DNA from: Ollibium composti
GTDB taxonomy: Bacteria > Pseudomonadota > Alphaproteobacteria > Rhizobiales > Rhizobiaceae
Length of the DNA: 64,000 nt
Direction: 5' to 3'
Assembly (NCBI RefSeq): GCF_004801285.1
Contig: NZ_SSNY01000001.1
Location: 62,001 to 126,000 of the forward strand
A program made the position numbers and the translations under genes. This document shows positions 43,955-55,040 of the stretch, one piece after another. The first letter of the stretch is position 1. Each line of letters begins with the position of its first letter. The notes under the pieces were generated by a model. It saw only the letters and a program-made list of their open reading frames with translations, ran no database searches and was not told the DNA's origin.

Positions 43955-45082
43955 ATGGCAAAGGGTCCCATCCTTCTCGCCGCCGGGGGCACCGGCGGCC
44001 ACCTGTTCCCGGCGGAGGCGCTGGCGCATGAACTGAAGGCGCGCGGCTGGAGCGTGCACCTCGTCACCGACGAGCGGGTCGGGCGCTTCACCGGCAGCTT
44101 TCCGGCGGACGCCGTGCACACGGTCGGCTCGGCCACCATCGGCTCGAAGAATCCACTGGCGCTGGCGCGCGCGCTGTGGGCGATCTGGCGCGGCGTCAGG
44201 CAGGCTTCGGCCGTCATCGCGCGGACAAAGCCGGCGGCGGTCGTCGGCTTCGGCGGCTATCCGACGCTGCCGCCCGTCTATGCCGCGACGCGCCGCAAGG
44301 TGCCGAGCCTGATCCACGAGCAGAACGCGGTGATGGGCCGCGCCAACCGGGCGCTGGCCGCGCGCGTCGACGCCATCGCCGGCGGTTTCCTGCCGCCGAG
44401 TGGCGGGGCTTTCGCGGCAAAGACAGTGGCCACCGGAAACCCGGTTCGCCCTGCCGTGATCGAAGCGGCGGGGACACCTTATGCGCCTTCCGGCTCCGGA
44501 ATGCCGTTCCGGCTGCTGGTATTCGGCGGCAGCCAGGGCGCACAGTTCTTTTCCGATGCCGTGCCCGCCGCGATCAGGATGCTTTCGCCGGCCGAGCGCG
44601 CGCGGCTGGTCGTCACCCAGCAGGCACGCGCCGACGACGCGGAACGGGTGAAGGCCGCCTATGCCGAACTCGGCGTCACGGCCGAAGTTTCTCCCTTCTT
44701 CACCGACATGGCCGCCCGCATGGCGGCGTCGCATCTGGTGCTGTCGCGCTCCGGCGCTTCCACCGTCTCGGAGATCGCCGTCGTCGGCCGGCCGGCGCTG
44801 CTGGTGCCTTATCCGCATGCGCTCGACCATGACCAGGCGGCCAATGCGGCGGCGCTTGCGGCGGCGGGCGGGGCCGAGGTGCACCCGCAATCGACGCTGG
44901 CGCCCGGGCGCATCGCCGAACTGATCGGCGCGCTGATGAACGATCCGGCGCGCCTGGCGAAAATGGCCGCGGCGGCGAAGTCCGCCGGCAAGCCCGACGC
45001 CACGCGGTTGCTTGCCGACCTCGCAGAGGCTATTGCAGCGCGCAAATCCGTAGAGACGTTCAGGAAGGAAGAGCGCGCATGA
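43955..45082 (+). CDS. murG: Lipid II synthase MurG (UDP-GlcNAc transferase)
   Basis: A 375-residue GT28 glycosyltransferase at the inner face of the membrane, adding GlcNAc to lipid I. The N-terminal [16 protein letters not shown] glycine loop, [32 protein letters not shown] and [10 protein letters not shown] are in family order. It starts 6 bases after ftsW, and its stop overlaps murC by 4 bases. Confidence 0.95.
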   Translation: MAKGPILLAAGGTGGHLFPAEALAHELKARGWSVHLVTDERVGRFTGSFPADAVHTVGSATIGSKNPLALARALWAIWRGVRQASAVIARTKPAAVVGFGGYPTLPPVYAATRRKVPSLIHEQNAVMGRANRALAARVDAIAGGFLPPSGGAFAAKTVATGNPVRPAVIEAAGTPYAPSGSGMPFRLLVFGGSQGAQFFSDAVPAAIRMLSPAERARLVVTQQARADDAERVKAAYAELGVTAEVSPFFTDMAARMAASHLVLSRSGASTVSEIAVVGRPALLVPYPHALDHDQAANAAALAAAGGAEVHPQSTLAPGRIAELIGALMNDPARLAKMAAAAKSAGKPDATRLLADLAEAIAARKSVETFRKEERA

Positions 45083-46488
45083 AGATGCCGCAGACCATCG
45101 GCCTCGTGCATTTCATCGGCATCGGCGGCATCGGCATGAGCGGTATCGCCGAGGCACTGCACAACCTCGGCTACAAGGTGCAGGGTTCGGACCAGGCCGA
45201 CGGCGCCAACGTGCAGCGCCTGCGCGAAAAGGGCATCGAGTGCTTCGTCGGCCACAGGGCTGAGAACCTCGGCGATGCCGAGGTCGTGGTGGTTTCGACG
45301 GCGATCAAGAAGTCCAACCCGGAACTCGCCGCCGCGCGCGAAAAGCTTCTGCCGGTGGTGCGCCGGGCCGAAATGCTGGCCGAACTGATGCGTTTCGGCA
45401 ATGCCGTCGCCATCGGCGGCACGCACGGCAAGACGACGACGACCTCCATGGTGGCGACGCTGCTCGAAGCCGGCGGGCTCGACCCCACCGTCATCAACGG
45501 CGGCATCATCAACGCCTACGGCACCAATGCGCGCATGGGCGACGGCGACTGGATGGTGGTGGAGGCCGACGAGAGCGACGGCACCTTCCTCAAGCTGCCG
45601 GCCGACATCGCCGTCGTCACCAACATCGACCCCGAGCACCTCGACCACTACGGCTCGTTCGATGCGGTGCGCGAGGCGTTCCGCCAGTTCGTCGAGAACG
45701 TGCCGTTCTACGGCTTCGGCGTCATGTGCACCGACCACCCGGAGGTGCAGGCGCTGGTCTCGCGCATCGGCGACCGCCGCGTCGTCACCTATGGCGGCAA
45801 CGCGCAGGCCGACGTGCGCTTCGTCAACCACCGCATGGATGGCGCGGCCTCGCTGTTCGACGTGACGATCCGCAACCGCAAGAGCGGTGCGGACAAGACC
45901 ATCGCCGGCCTGCGCCTGCCGATGCCGGGTCGCCACAACGTCTCCAACGCCACGGCTGCCATCGCGGTCGCCAACGAACTCGGCATTTCGGAGCAGGACA
46001 TCCGCAAGGGCCTGTCGTCCTTCGGCGGCGTCAAGCGGCGCTTCACCCACACCGGCTCGTGGAACGGCGTCGAGGTGTTCGACGACTACGGCCACCATCC
46101 GGTCGAGATCAAGGCGGTGCTGAAGGCGGCGCGCGACGCCACCAAGGGGCGCATCATCGCGATCGCCCAGCCGCATCGCTTCACCCGCCTGCACGACCTG
46201 TTCGACGAATTCGCCGCGTGCTTCAACGACGCCGATACGGTGATGGTGGCGCCGGTCTACACGGCCGGCGAAGACTCGATCGAGGGCGTGACCGGCGAAG
46301 CGCTGGTGGCGCGCATCCGCGCCGGCGGCCATCGCGACGCGCGCTACATCGAGGGCCCGGCGGCGATCGCGCCGATCGTGCGCGAGATCGCAAAACCCGG
46401 CGACTTCGTCGTCTTCCTCGGCGCCGGCAACATCACCCAATGGGCCTACGCGCTGCCGAAGGAGCTGGCGGGGGCAGAGGCCTCATGA
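45079..46488 (+). CDS. murC: UDP-N-acetylmuramate:L-alanine ligase
   Basis: A 469-residue Mur ligase that adds the first stem-peptide residue. [15 protein letters not shown] starts the Rossmann domain, [12 protein letters not shown] is the ATP loop near 112, and [24 protein letters not shown] and [10 protein letters not shown] follow. Overlaps of 4 bases with both murG and murB indicate tight translational coupling. Confidence 0.95.
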   Translation: MKMPQTIGLVHFIGIGGIGMSGIAEALHNLGYKVQGSDQADGANVQRLREKGIECFVGHRAENLGDAEVVVVSTAIKKSNPELAAAREKLLPVVRRAEMLAELMRFGNAVAIGGTHGKTTTTSMVATLLEAGGLDPTVINGGIINAYGTNARMGDGDWMVVEADESDGTFLKLPADIAVVTNIDPEHLDHYGSFDAVREAFRQFVENVPFYGFGVMCTDHPEVQALVSRIGDRRVVTYGGNAQADVRFVNHRMDGAASLFDVTIRNRKSGADKTIAGLRLPMPGRHNVSNATAAIAVANELGISEQDIRKGLSSFGGVKRRFTHTGSWNGVEVFDDYGHHPVEIKAVLKAARDATKGRIIAIAQPHRFTRLHDLFDEFAACFNDADTVMVAPVYTAGEDSIEGVTGEALVARIRAGGHRDARYIEGPAAIAPIVREIAKPGDFVVFLGAGNITQWAYALPKELAGAEAS

Positions 46489-47450
46489 CGCGCGGCGACA
46501 AGCTCCTTGCCTCGCTGGGCGACCGGCTTGCGGCCTTGCGCGGCCGTGTCACGCCAAACGCCGAGATGGACAAGATCACCTGGTTCCGCGCCGGCGGGCT
46601 GGCGGACGCGCTGTTCCAGCCGGCCGACGAGGACGATCTCGCCGCCTTCCTGAAGGCGGTGCCAGAAGACATCCCGCTTACCATCGTCGGCATCGGCTCC
46701 AACCTTCTGGTGCGCGACGGCGGCATCGAGGGTTTCGTCGTCAGGCTGTCGGCGAAGGGCTTCGGTGAGGCGGAGACGATTTCGCCGACGCGCATCCGCG
46801 CTGGTGCCGCGCTTCCCGACAAGCGGCTGGCGGCGGCCGCACTTGAGGCCGGCATCGGCGGCTTCCACTTCTATCACGGCATTCCGGGCGCCCTCGGCGG
46901 GGCGCTCAGGATGAACGCCGGCGCCAACGGCGTTGAGACGCGCGAGCGCGTCGTCGAGGTGCGTGCGCTGGACCGGCAGGGCAACCTGCATGTCCTGTCC
47001 AATGCCGATATGGGCTACGCCTACCGGCATTCCTCGGCTCCGGCCGGTCTGATCTTCACGTCAGCCGTGTTCGAGGGCTACCCGGAAGACAAAGACGCCA
47101 TCAGGGCGGCGATGGACGCCGTCCAGCATCATCGCGAGACGGTGCAGCCGATCCGCGAGAAGACCGGCGGTTCGACCTTCAAGAACCCGGAAGGCCATTC
47201 GGCCTGGAAAGTGATCGACGAGGCCGGCTGCCGTGGCCTGATGGTCGGCGGCGCGCAGATGTCGCCCATGCACTGCAACTTCATGATCAATACCGGCAAC
47301 GCCACCGGCTACGACCTTGAATTCCTGGGTGAAACCGTGCGCGCGCGGGTGCTGGAAAACTCCGGCATAAGGCTGCACTGGGAGATCAAGCGCATCGGCG
47401 CTTTCCGGCCGGAACGCGAAGTGCAGGAGTTCCTCGGCCAGTTGCTCTGA
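46485..47450 (+). CDS. murB: UDP-N-acetylenolpyruvoylglucosamine reductase
   Basis: A 321-residue FAD enzyme that reduces the enolpyruvyl group to make UDP-MurNAc (type II MurB size). [27 protein letters not shown], the [17 protein letters not shown] segment and [14 protein letters not shown] with the catalytic serine are seen. It is the last gene of the first block: a 232-bp regulatory gap follows, starting with a GTCCGCGCGGAC palindrome at 47453-47464. Confidence 0.95.
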   Translation: MTRGDKLLASLGDRLAALRGRVTPNAEMDKITWFRAGGLADALFQPADEDDLAAFLKAVPEDIPLTIVGIGSNLLVRDGGIEGFVVRLSAKGFGEAETISPTRIRAGAALPDKRLAAAALEAGIGGFHFYHGIPGALGGALRMNAGANGVETRERVVEVRALDRQGNLHVLSNADMGYAYRHSSAPAGLIFTSAVFEGYPEDKDAIRAAMDAVQHHRETVQPIREKTGGSTFKNPEGHSAWKVIDEAGCRGLMVGGAQMSPMHCNFMINTGNATGYDLEFLGETVRARVLENSGIRLHWEIKRIGAFRPEREVQEFLGQLL

Positions 47451-47452
47451 GG

Positions 47453-47682
47453 GTCCGCGCGGACAATTTTATTCAAAGTTTTTTCAGAAAGTGAATCTCT
47501 CGGAATCTTAAGGACTTGCCACGGAATCAACTCTCTGATTCTCTGCCCTGAAGCGTTTCCTGATTTGAGTCGTGCGTCGCGTACGGCGCGTTTTCCGTCT
47601 GGAGGAGGGCACCTGCCGGAAGACTCGGACTCTGAATCGGGAAACAGGAGTGTAGGCCGCCGCGAGAGGGGATCACCGGCGT
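47453..47682 (+). promoter_or_regulatory. GANTC-rich regulatory gap upstream of ddl-ftsQAZ
   Basis: An AT-richer gap inside the cluster. It contains eight GANTC sites at 47493, 47503, 47524, 47537, 47567, 47622, 47628 and 47634, the target of the alphaproteobacterial cell-cycle methylase CcrM. The palindrome GTCCGCGCGGAC (47453-47464), followed by AATTTTATT, may end upstream transcription. TTGCCA at 47516-47521 is a possible -35 element. The gap probably holds a second promoter feeding ddl, ftsQ, ftsA and ftsZ. Confidence 0.7.
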
Positions 47683-48606
47683 ATGAAGAAGCATGTCGCT
47701 GTCCTCATGGGAGGGTTTTCTTCCGAACGCCCGGTGTCGCTGTCATCCGGCACGGCTTGCGCGGATGCGCTGGAGGCGGAAGGCTATCGGGTGACCCGCA
47801 TCGATGCCGGCCGCGATGTCGGCTCGGTGTTGGCGGGCCTCAAGCCGGACGTCGCCTTCAATGCGCTGCATGGGCCCTTCGGCGAGGACGGCACCATCCA
47901 GGGCATCCTCGAATATCTCGCCATCCCCTATACGCATTCGGGCGTGCTGGCCTCGGCGCTGGCGATGAACAAGGGGCAGGCCAAGAAGATCGCCAAGGCG
48001 GCGGGAATCCCGGTCGCCGAATCGAAGATCATGGATCGTTTCTCCATCGGCGGCGAGCATCCGATGAAGCCGCCCTATGTGGTCAAGCCGGTGAACGAGG
48101 GCTCGAGCTTCGGTGTCGTCATCGTCAAGGAGGGGCAGTCGCATCCGCCGCAGGTCATCTCCTCGGCTGAATGGAAATACGGCGCCGCCGTCATGGTCGA
48201 GCGCTACGTGCACGGACGCGAGCTGACCTGCGCGGTGATGGGCGATGTGGCGCTGGGCGTCACCGAGATCATCCCGACCGGCCACGCCTTCTACGATTAC
48301 GACTCGAAATATGTCGCGGGCGGCTCAAAACACGAATGCCCCGCGAAAGTTTCACCGAATATTTACCAAAAAATACTGACACTGGCGCTCAAGGCTCATC
48401 AAGCTATGGGATGCCGGGGCGTCTCCCGGTCGGACTTCCGCTACGACGACCGCCATTCGGAAAATGGCGAGGTCGTGTGGCTGGAGATCAATACCCAGCC
48501 GGGCATGACGCCGACGTCTCTGGTGCCTGAAATCGCCGCGCATGCGGGACATTCGTTCGGCGATCTGTTGAGTTGGATGGTGGAGGACGCTTCGTGCCTG
48601 CGTTGA
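47683..48606 (+). CDS. ddl: D-alanine:D-alanine ligase
   Basis: A 307-residue ATP-grasp ligase (E. coli DdlB is 306) making the dipeptide used by Mur[51 protein letters not shown] and [15 protein letters not shown] are diagnostic, and SRSDFRY contains metal-site residues. The ATG at 47683 follows GAGAGGGG. It is the first gene after the GANTC-rich gap. ftsQ starts inside its last 13 bases. Confidence 0.95.
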   Translation: MKKHVAVLMGGFSSERPVSLSSGTACADALEAEGYRVTRIDAGRDVGSVLAGLKPDVAFNALHGPFGEDGTIQGILEYLAIPYTHSGVLASALAMNKGQAKKIAKAAGIPVAESKIMDRFSIGGEHPMKPPYVVKPVNEGSSFGVVIVKEGQSHPPQVISSAEWKYGAAVMVERYVHGRELTCAVMGDVALGVTEIIPTGHAFYDYDSKYVAGGSKHECPAKVSPNIYQKILTLALKAHQAMGCRGVSRSDFRYDDRHSENGEVVWLEINTQPGMTPTSLVPEIAAHAGHSFGDLLSWMVEDASCLR

Positions 48607-49535
48607 GGTGGGGACAGGAAAGCAGGAAGGGCGCGGGCCGTCGCCCGGCCTTCGGTGCGTTCCCCTCGTTCGAGCGTTTCGTGTTGCCGCGCTGGCTGCG
48701 CCGGCCGGTGCGCCTCATCGCGCGTCTCGGCGAGGACGATTTCTCCGCGCCGCCGTTCTCGGCGGCTGTCCTTTCCGCCGTGCTCCTGGCTTCGAGCGCC
48801 ACCTATGGCGGCTATCTCGGCGGCCATCTCGACGGCTTCGTGCAGGGTGTGACGGCACGTACCGGTTTCGCCGTCGACCAGATCAAGGTGGTGGGCAACC
48901 GCCAGACGTCCGAGATCGACGTGCTGGACAAGCTCGGGTTGGACGGCTGGACGTCGCTGATCGGCTTCGATGCCGAGGCCGCGCGCGAGCGCATCGCCTC
49001 GCTGCCCTGGGTCGAGCAGGCGGCGGTGCGCAAGGTCTATCCGCACACGCTGGAAGTCCGCGTCGACGAGCGCCAGGCCTTTGCCATCTGGCAGCAGGGC
49101 CGCGAGCTTTCCGTCATCGAGAAGGACGGCCGCATCATCGCGCCCTATTCGGGCGGCAAGCAGGCGGAGCTGCCGCTGCTGGTCGGTGTCGGCGCGCCGC
49201 AAAATGCGCCGGACCTGATGGCCAGGATCGGTCGCTATCCCGAACTGGCGGCTCGGGTGAAGGGCTATATTCGCGTCGGCGAACGGCGCTGGGATCTGAG
49301 GCTGGACAACGGCGTCACCGTCAAGCTGCCGGAAAGCGGCGAGGACCAGGCGATCGCCGAACTGGTCCGGCTGGACCACGACAAGGGTCTTCTGTCGCGC
49401 GACATCGTCGCCGTCGACATGCGCATCGCCGACCGGCTGGTCGTGCAGCTGTCGCCCGATGCCGCCGAGGCGCGCGTCGCGGCGCTGAAGAACAAGCCCA
49501 AGGCGGTGACGCGCAAGCTGGAGCGCAAGATATGA
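48594..49535 (+). CDS. ftsQ: Cell division protein FtsQ
   Basis: A 313-residue bitopic protein. After a basic cytoplasmic region, one membrane helix lies near 60-80 ([18 protein letters not shown]). It is followed by the POTRA domain ([20 protein letters not shown]) and the FtsQ beta domain. FtsQ links the early ring to FtsB/FtsL. The GTG at 48594 was chosen because GGAGG lies 7 bases upstream; the ATG at 48573 has no such site. The start overlaps the end of ddl by 13 bases and the stop overlaps ftsA. Confidence 0.92.
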   Translation: MPALRWGQESRKGAGRRPAFGAFPSFERFVLPRWLRRPVRLIARLGEDDFSAPPFSAAVLSAVLLASSATYGGYLGGHLDGFVQGVTARTGFAVDQIKVVGNRQTSEIDVLDKLGLDGWTSLIGFDAEAARERIASLPWVEQAAVRKVYPHTLEVRVDERQAFAIWQQGRELSVIEKDGRIIAPYSGGKQAELPLLVGVGAPQNAPDLMARIGRYPELAARVKGYIRVGERRWDLRLDNGVTVKLPESGEDQAIAELVRLDHDKGLLSRDIVAVDMRIADRLVVQLSPDAAEARVAALKNKPKAVTRKLERKI

Positions 49536-50842
49536 ACTGGCTCGGCTCCCATGGCGATGCCGCCGCGCGCCGCTCCGGCGTTCTGACGGTGCTGGATGTC
49601 GGCTCTAGCAAGGTCTGCTGTGTGGTGGCGCAGTTGAAGCCGTGCGACGACGGCAATCTGCTGCGCGGCCGCTCGCATCGCGCCCGCGTGATCGGCATCG
49701 GCCATCAGAAGTCGCAGGGCGTGAAGTCGGGCGTCGTGGTCGATCTCGACCGCGCCGAGCATGCGATCCGGCTGGCCGTCGATGCGGCCGAGCGCATGGC
49801 CGGGCTGACGGTGGATTCGCTGATCGTCAACATGACGGCCGGCCGCCTCCGTAGCGACACCTTCGCCGCCACCATCAATCTCGGCGGCCACGAGGTCGAC
49901 GAAGCCGACATCGGCCGCGTGCTGGCCGCCGGCGCCAAGCAGGCGCTCAAGGCCGAGCGCGAGGTGATCCATTCGCTGCCGGTGGCCTTCTCGCTCGACG
50001 CCGAGCGCGGCGTGCGCGATCCGCGCGGCATGGTCGGCGAGACGCTTGGTGTGGACATGCATGTCGTGACGGGTGATGCTGCGCCCTTGCGCAACATCGA
50101 ACTCGCGATCAACCGCTCTCATCTTTCGGTCGAGCGCATGGTGGCGACGCCCTATGCAAGCGGCCTGGCCTCGCTGGTGGACGACGAGCTGGAAATGGGG
50201 GCTGCCTGCATCGACATGGGCGGCGGCACCACCACGATCTCGATCTTCGCCGAGGGCAAGTTCGTCCATGGCGACTCGGTTCCCGTCGGCGGCAACCACG
50301 TCACGCTGGACCTAGCCAAGGGCCTGTCCACGTCGCTGGAAGCCGCGGAGCGGCTCAAGGTCATGCACGGCTCGGCGCTGCCCGGCATCGCCGACGACCG
50401 CGACGTCATCTCCATCCAGCCGATCGGCGAGGACGGCGAGGCGCCGTTGCAGATTCCGCGCGCGGTGATGACGCGCATCATCCGCGCCCGCGTCGACGAG
50501 ACGCTGGAGATCCTGCGCGAGCGCATCAACAAGTCCGGCTTCGGCAACGCGGTCGGCAAGCGCGTCGTGCTGACGGGCGGCGCCAGCCAGCTTGCCGGCC
50601 TGCCGGAAGCCGCGCGGCGCGTGCTCGGCCGCAACGTGCGCGTCGGCCGCCCGCTCGGCGTTGCCGGCCTGCCGGAAGCGGCTAAGGGGCCGGCTTTTTC
50701 CACGGCGGTCGGCCTGCTCATCTATCCGCAGCAGATGGCGAGTTTCGAAAGCCAGGCGGCTTTCGGCGGTTTCCGCTTCAGGATGACGGGAACCGGGGGG
50801 CGGTTACAGCGCGTAAGTCAGTGGTTGAGAGACAGTTTTTAA
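49532..50842 (+). CDS. ftsA: Cell division protein FtsA
   Basis: A 436-residue actin-fold ATPase that tethers FtsZ to the membrane. LTVLDVGSSKVCCVVAQL is phosphate loop 1, the SHMA-like 1C domain covers ~95-180, MGGGTTTISIF is phosphate loop 2 and VLTGGASQLAGL the adenosine motif. The C-terminal RLQRVSQWLRDSF is an amphipathic membrane-targeting helix. The ATG at 49532 overlaps ftsQ by 4 bases. ftsZ follows after 69 bases. Confidence 0.95.
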   Translation: MNWLGSHGDAAARRSGVLTVLDVGSSKVCCVVAQLKPCDDGNLLRGRSHRARVIGIGHQKSQGVKSGVVVDLDRAEHAIRLAVDAAERMAGLTVDSLIVNMTAGRLRSDTFAATINLGGHEVDEADIGRVLAAGAKQALKAEREVIHSLPVAFSLDAERGVRDPRGMVGETLGVDMHVVTGDAAPLRNIELAINRSHLSVERMVATPYASGLASLVDDELEMGAACIDMGGGTTTISIFAEGKFVHGDSVPVGGNHVTLDLAKGLSTSLEAAERLKVMHGSALPGIADDRDVISIQPIGEDGEAPLQIPRAVMTRIIRARVDETLEILRERINKSGFGNAVGKRVVLTGGASQLAGLPEAARRVLGRNVRVGRPLGVAGLPEAAKGPAFSTAVGLLIYPQQMASFESQAAFGGFRFRMTGTGGRLQRVSQWLRDSF

Positions 50843-50911
50843 GTTTGACGGGGACAGCCCCATAGGCGGCCGCAGCGGCGAAGCGGCGGGAAAGACAAAG
50901 GACGAGGAACA

Positions 50912-52573
50912 ATGACCATCAATCTGCAAAAGCCGGACATCACCGAGCTGAAGCCCCGCATCACCGTTTTCGGTGTCGGCGGCGGCGGCGGCAACGCGGT
51001 CAACAACATGATCACCGCCGGTTTGCGCGGGGTCGAATTCGTGGTGGCCAACACCGATGCCCAGGCGTTGACCATGTCGAAATCCGAGCGGCTGATCCAG
51101 CTCGGCGCGCATGTCACCGAAGGGCTCGGCGCCGGCTCCCAGCCTGAAGTCGGCCGCGCCGCCGCCGAGGAGTGCATCGACGAGATCATCGACCACCTGT
51201 CCAACACCCATATGTGCTTCGTCACCGCCGGCATGGGCGGCGGCACCGGCACGGGTGCCGCTCCCGTCGTCGCCCGCGCCGCCCGCGAGAAGGGCATCCT
51301 GACCGTCGGCGTGGTGACCAAGCCGTTCCACTTCGAAGGCCAGCGCCGCATGAAGACGGCGGACCTCGGCATCGAGGAACTGCAGAAGTGCGTCGACACC
51401 CTCATCGTCATCCCGAACCAGAACCTGTTCCGGCTGGCCAACGACAAGACCACCTTCGCCGACGCCTTCGCCATGGCCGACCAGGTGCTCTATTCGGGCG
51501 TGGCCTGCATCACCGACCTGATGGTCAAGGAAGGCCTCATCAATCTCGACTTCGCCGACGTGCGTTCGGTCATGCGCGAGATGGGCAAGGCCATGATGGG
51601 CACCGGCGAGGCTTCCGGCGAGGGCAGGGCAATGGCCGCGGCCGAGGCCGCGATCGCCAACCCGCTGCTCGACGAAACCTCGATGAAGGGCGCCAAGGGC
51701 CTGCTGATCTCCATCACCGGTGGCCGCGACCTCACCCTGTTCGAGGTGGACGAAGCCGCGACCCGCATCCGCGAGGAGGTCGACCAGGACGCCAACATCA
51801 TCCTGGGCGCCACCTTCGACGAGGAACTGGAAGGCGTCATCCGCGTGTCGGTCGTCGCCACCGGCATCGACAAGACGGCCGAGCAGATCGCCGCCGCGCC
51901 GATCGCCATCCGTCCGGCGCAGCCGAAGCCGGCCGGTCGGCCGGTAACCGATGAGCGTCCGGCCGCGGCGCAGCCGGCGGTGCAGCAGCCACGCGCCGCC
52001 GATCCGGTGGCCGAAGCGATCCAGCAGGCCGAAGCCAACGCCGCCGCGATGGCGCAGGCCCGCCCGGCTCCGGCGCACCAGCCGGCCGACGACATCCATC
52101 CGCAGAACCGCATCTTCCAGGCGCCGCCGGCCCAGCCGCAGATGCAGCCGCAGCCGATGGCCGCGCCTGTCCACCAGCCGCGCCTGGAGCCCGCTCCGCA
52201 GCCGGTTGCCGCGGCACCGCAGCGCATGCCGCGCGTCGAGGATTTCCCGCCGGTGGTGAAGGCCGAGGTCGAGGCCAAGACCAACCCGATCGATCATGAG
52301 GATCGCGGGCCGATGGGGCTTCTCAAGCGCCTGACGACCGGCCTGACCCGCCGCGAGGAAGAGCCGGCCCGCCTGCAGCCCGCGCAGCCGCGCGAGCCGA
52401 AGCTGCGCCAGGCAGCTCCGGAAGTGCGCCGTCTCGCGCCGCAGGACGCGCAGCTCTACGCGCCGCGCCGTGGCCAGCTCGACGATCATGGCCGCATCGC
52501 CGCACAGCCGCGCGCGACTCACGAGGACGATCAGCTGGAGATTCCGGCCTTCCTGCGCCGCCAGGCCAACTGA
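50912..52573 (+). CDS. ftsZ: Cell division protein FtsZ
   Basis: A 553-residue tubulin-like GTPase forming the Z-ring. The GTPase domain (~10-320) has [14 protein letters not shown], the tubulin signature [10 protein letters not shown] near 109 and the [11 protein letters not shown] synergy loop. A long, disordered linker rich in Ala, Pro and Gln follows (~325-535), making it much longer than the 383-residue E. coli protein, as in rhizobia. The last residues [15 protein letters not shown] are the conserved peptide that binds FtsA and other partners. GACGAGGAACA precedes the ATG. A 14-bp terminator stem follows. Confidence 0.97.
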   Translation: MTINLQKPDITELKPRITVFGVGGGGGNAVNNMITAGLRGVEFVVANTDAQALTMSKSERLIQLGAHVTEGLGAGSQPEVGRAAAEECIDEIIDHLSNTHMCFVTAGMGGGTGTGAAPVVARAAREKGILTVGVVTKPFHFEGQRRMKTADLGIEELQKCVDTLIVIPNQNLFRLANDKTTFADAFAMADQVLYSGVACITDLMVKEGLINLDFADVRSVMREMGKAMMGTGEASGEGRAMAAAEAAIANPLLDETSMKGAKGLLISITGGRDLTLFEVDEAATRIREEVDQDANIILGATFDEELEGVIRVSVVATGIDKTAEQIAAAPIAIRPAQPKPAGRPVTDERPAAAQPAVQQPRAADPVAEAIQQAEANAAAMAQARPAPAHQPADDIHPQNRIFQAPPAQPQMQPQPMAAPVHQPRLEPAPQPVAAAPQRMPRVEDFPPVVKAEVEAKTNPIDHEDRGPMGLLKRLTTGLTRREEEPARLQPAQPREPKLRQAAPEVRRLAPQDAQLYAPRRGQLDDHGRIAAQPRATHEDDQLEIPAFLRRQAN

Positions 52574-52597
52574 TCGAAAGCGCATTGCGACAATCGT

Positions 52598-52637
52598 AAG
52601 CGGGCAAACGGGAGACCGTTTGCCCGCTTTCTTTTAT
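52598..52637 (+). terminator. Strong Rho-independent terminator after ftsZ
   Basis: AAGCGGGCAAACGG (52598-52611) pairs perfectly over 14 bp with CCGTTTGCCCGCTT (52616-52629) around a GAGA tetraloop, followed by TCTTTTATT. It is the longest terminator stem in the window and marks the 3' end of the division cluster. Confidence 0.93.
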
Positions 52638-52867
52638 TGTCGTTTTAAAACAATTGCTTATGATGCGGGGCGTAATCGGCTTCGTCGTTACAAAAAGTAA
52701 GAAAGCGTGATTTGGAGGATGCCTGCGGCGTGCTTATCTTCGCGGCATCTTATAAGCGGCGCGGATTTTCTCTTGGGGTGGAGGTCTGGCGCGGTACCAA
52801 CAGACGAACAGCTTCGATCGCAGATTACGACCGGGAGTCGGCATGGCCGACCGAAGCGCGCGGGCAT
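52638..52867 (+). promoter_or_regulatory. lpxC upstream region
   Basis: About 230 bases between the ftsZ terminator and lpxC. The first 30 are AT-rich: a TTGTCG at 52638-52643, a GTTTTAAAAC palindrome at 52642-52651 and a TATGAT at 52659-52664. The 15-bp spacing is short, so the promoter is uncertain. The rest shows nothing recognisable, and small open frames in it lack good start sites. Confidence 0.4.
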
Positions 52868-53818
52868 ATGGGGATCATTTTGAACGACTATCAGACGACC
52901 CTGAAAACGCGCGCGACTCTTTCCGGCACCGGAGTCCATAGCGGCAAGCCCGTTTCGATCCATTTTCTTCCCGCCGACGCCGATACCGGGATCGTCTTCC
53001 ATCTCGCCGGCAAAGATGGCCAGGTGCGTGAGCTGCGTGCTCTGGTTTCGGAAGTCGGCGCGACCGACCTGTGCACGATGCTCGGCAATCCGGACGGTCC
53101 TCATGTCGCCACCGTCGAGCATCTCATGGCGACGGTGTTCGGGCTCGGCATCGACAATCTGGTCATCGAAATCGACGGCAACGAAGTGCCGATCCTTGAC
53201 GGCAGTTCCATGCCCTTCGTTGAGGCCATCGACCTTGCCGGCATCGAAACCCAGGCGGTCAAGCGCCGCTTCATCCGCATCGTCAAGCCGGTGCGCATCG
53301 AGAACGGTGCCTCCTGGGCCGAGTTCCGGCCTTACGACGGCACGCGTTTCGAGGTCGAGATCGATTTCGAGAGCCCGGCCATCGGCCGGCAGAAATTCGC
53401 TTCCGACATCAATGCCGACGTCTTCCGCCACGATATCGCGCGCGCCCGCACCTTCGGTTTCATGAAGGACGTCGAGCGGCTGTGGGCCGCCGGCTATGCG
53501 CTCGGTTCCTCCTTGGAGAACTCGCTGGTCATCGGCGACGACCACAAGGTCATCAACATGGGCGGCCTGCGTTTCCCGAACGAATTCGCGCGCCACAAGA
53601 CGCTCGACGCCATGGGCGACCTTGCGCTGGCGGGCGCCTGCTTCATCGGCTGCTTCCGCTCCTATCGCGGCGGTCACCGGCTCAACGCCGCCGCCTTGCG
53701 GCGTCTGCTGTCCGACCGCTCGGCGTTCGAGATCGTCGAGACGACCCGGCGCGAACGCGGCCGCGGCGCCGAGATGAAAGCGGTCAGCGCGCCGCTGCAT
53801 GCGCCCTGGATACTCTGA
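52868..53818 (+). CDS. lpxC: UDP-3-O-acyl-N-acetylglucosamine deacetylase
   Basis: A 316-residue zinc enzyme for the first committed step of lipid A synthesis. QTTLKTRATLSGTGVHSGKP is the N-terminal motif. Zinc ligands are H85 in VEHLMAT, H243 and D247 in ARHKTLDAMGD. DGSSMPFVEAI and FRSYRGGHRLN are also conserved. The ATG at 52868 fits the family's start but has only a weak ribosome-binding site. It has its own transcription unit after the ftsZ terminator. Confidence 0.93.
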   Translation: MGIILNDYQTTLKTRATLSGTGVHSGKPVSIHFLPADADTGIVFHLAGKDGQVRELRALVSEVGATDLCTMLGNPDGPHVATVEHLMATVFGLGIDNLVIEIDGNEVPILDGSSMPFVEAIDLAGIETQAVKRRFIRIVKPVRIENGASWAEFRPYDGTRFEVEIDFESPAIGRQKFASDINADVFRHDIARARTFGFMKDVERLWAAGYALGSSLENSLVIGDDHKVINMGGLRFPNEFARHKTLDAMGDLALAGACFIGCFRSYRGGHRLNAAALRRLLSDRSAFEIVETTRRERGRGAEMKAVSAPLHAPWIL

Positions 53819-53996
53819 TCTCCCGCTTCGCATCTATCTCCGGCCGGGCTGTTGCCCCGTTGCATCACCGGCCGAGGAAATGGCGCGAAGGCGTGCGCTT
53901 TGCAAAAAGCCATAAAAATGTGCGATTGCCGGGTCATGGCGTTGCCGCGCGATGCGGTTATGGTCTATGGCTGCGCGCCGACGATCGACAAGGCGC

Positions 53997-54094
53997 CTAA
54001 AGCGTGTCGCGATCTTTCAGAATCGCCCGGTACGCTTTAGCTTTTTGATTTTACGTATGTCTTTCCCGGGACAGGGGCCACTTTCGGGAGACAT
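53997..54094. repeat. Rhizobial-type intergenic palindromic element
   Basis: Two nested hairpins fill the 3' part of the lpxC-bamD gap. CTAAAGCGT (53997-54005) pairs with ACGCTTTAG (54032-54040) and is followed by CTTTTTGATTTT, so it could terminate lpxC. Then ATGTCT (54057-54062) pairs with AGACAT (54089-54094), with inner CCCG and CGGG. The layout resembles the dispersed palindromic elements common in rhizobial genomes; family membership is from memory. Confidence 0.6.
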
Positions 54095-54117
54095 TCGGTA
54101 GAGGGCGAGAACCGATT

Positions 54118-54987
54118 ATGCTGTTCAACAAAGCCGACAAGACGACCGCGCCGGCAAAGTCTCTGGTCCTTGCCTTGGCCGCGACCGCGCCACTGCTGCT
54201 GTCCGGCTGCATGTCGGAGAAGGACGTCGACCTCTCCACCTATGTCGACCAGACGGAACCGGCCGACGTGCTCTACAATCAGGGCCTCGCCAACATGAAC
54301 GCCGGAAGGCTGAACGAGGCGAGCAAGAAGTTCGCGGCGGTCGACCGCCAGCACCCCTATTCGGAAGCCGCCCGCAAATCCATGGTCATGGGCGCCTTCG
54401 CCAACTACCGCCAGGGCAATTACGACGACGCCATTTCCTCGGCCAAACGGTATCTGACGCTCTATCCGTCGACCGAGGACGCGGCCTACGCGGAATACAT
54501 CATCGGGCTGTCCTACTACCGGCAGATCAAGGATGTCACCCAGGACCAGAAGGAAGCGCGCCAGACGATCCAGGCGATGCAGGACCTGGTGCAGCGCTGG
54601 CCCGATTCCGAATATGTCGAGGACGCCAAGGCGAAGATCCGCTTCGCCAACGACCAGCTCGCCGGCAAGGAGATGCAGATCGGCCGCTATTACCTGGAAC
54701 GGCGCGAATACATCGCCGCCATCAAGCGGTTCCGCACCGTCGTCGAGAATTACTCCAACACGCGCCACATCGAGGAAGCGCTGGCGCGCCTGACGGAAGC
54801 CTATTACGCGATGGGCCTGACCGACGAGGCGCAGACGGCGGCGGCGGTGCTCGGCACCAACTATCCGGACAGCCAGTGGTACAAGGATTCCTACAAGCTG
54901 TTGCAGAGCAAGGGCTTGCAGCCGCGCGAGAACGCCGGCTCGTGGATATCCAAGGCCGGCAAGCTCATCATCGGCGGCGACGCCTGA
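54118..54987 (+). CDS. bamD: Outer membrane assembly lipoprotein BamD
   Basis: A 289-residue lipoprotein of the BAM complex that folds outer-membrane beta-barrels. The lipobox is LLSGC with C31, after an N-terminal extension. Five TPR-like repeats follow (e.g. [20 protein letters not shown], then [18 protein letters not shown] and [15 protein letters not shown]). It is essential in most Gram-negatives. GAGGGCGAG precedes the ATG. recN starts 53 bases downstream in the same direction. Confidence 0.93.
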   Translation: MLFNKADKTTAPAKSLVLALAATAPLLLSGCMSEKDVDLSTYVDQTEPADVLYNQGLANMNAGRLNEASKKFAAVDRQHPYSEAARKSMVMGAFANYRQGNYDDAISSAKRYLTLYPSTEDAAYAEYIIGLSYYRQIKDVTQDQKEARQTIQAMQDLVQRWPDSEYVEDAKAKIRFANDQLAGKEMQIGRYYLERREYIAAIKRFRTVVENYSNTRHIEEALARLTEAYYAMGLTDEAQTAAAVLGTNYPDSQWYKDSYKLLQSKGLQPRENAGSWISKAGKLIIGGDA

Positions 54988-55040
54988 TCCGAAGGCGTCG
55001 GCGGCATCACGCCGGCGGCGTATGATGGTATAGAGCGCCG

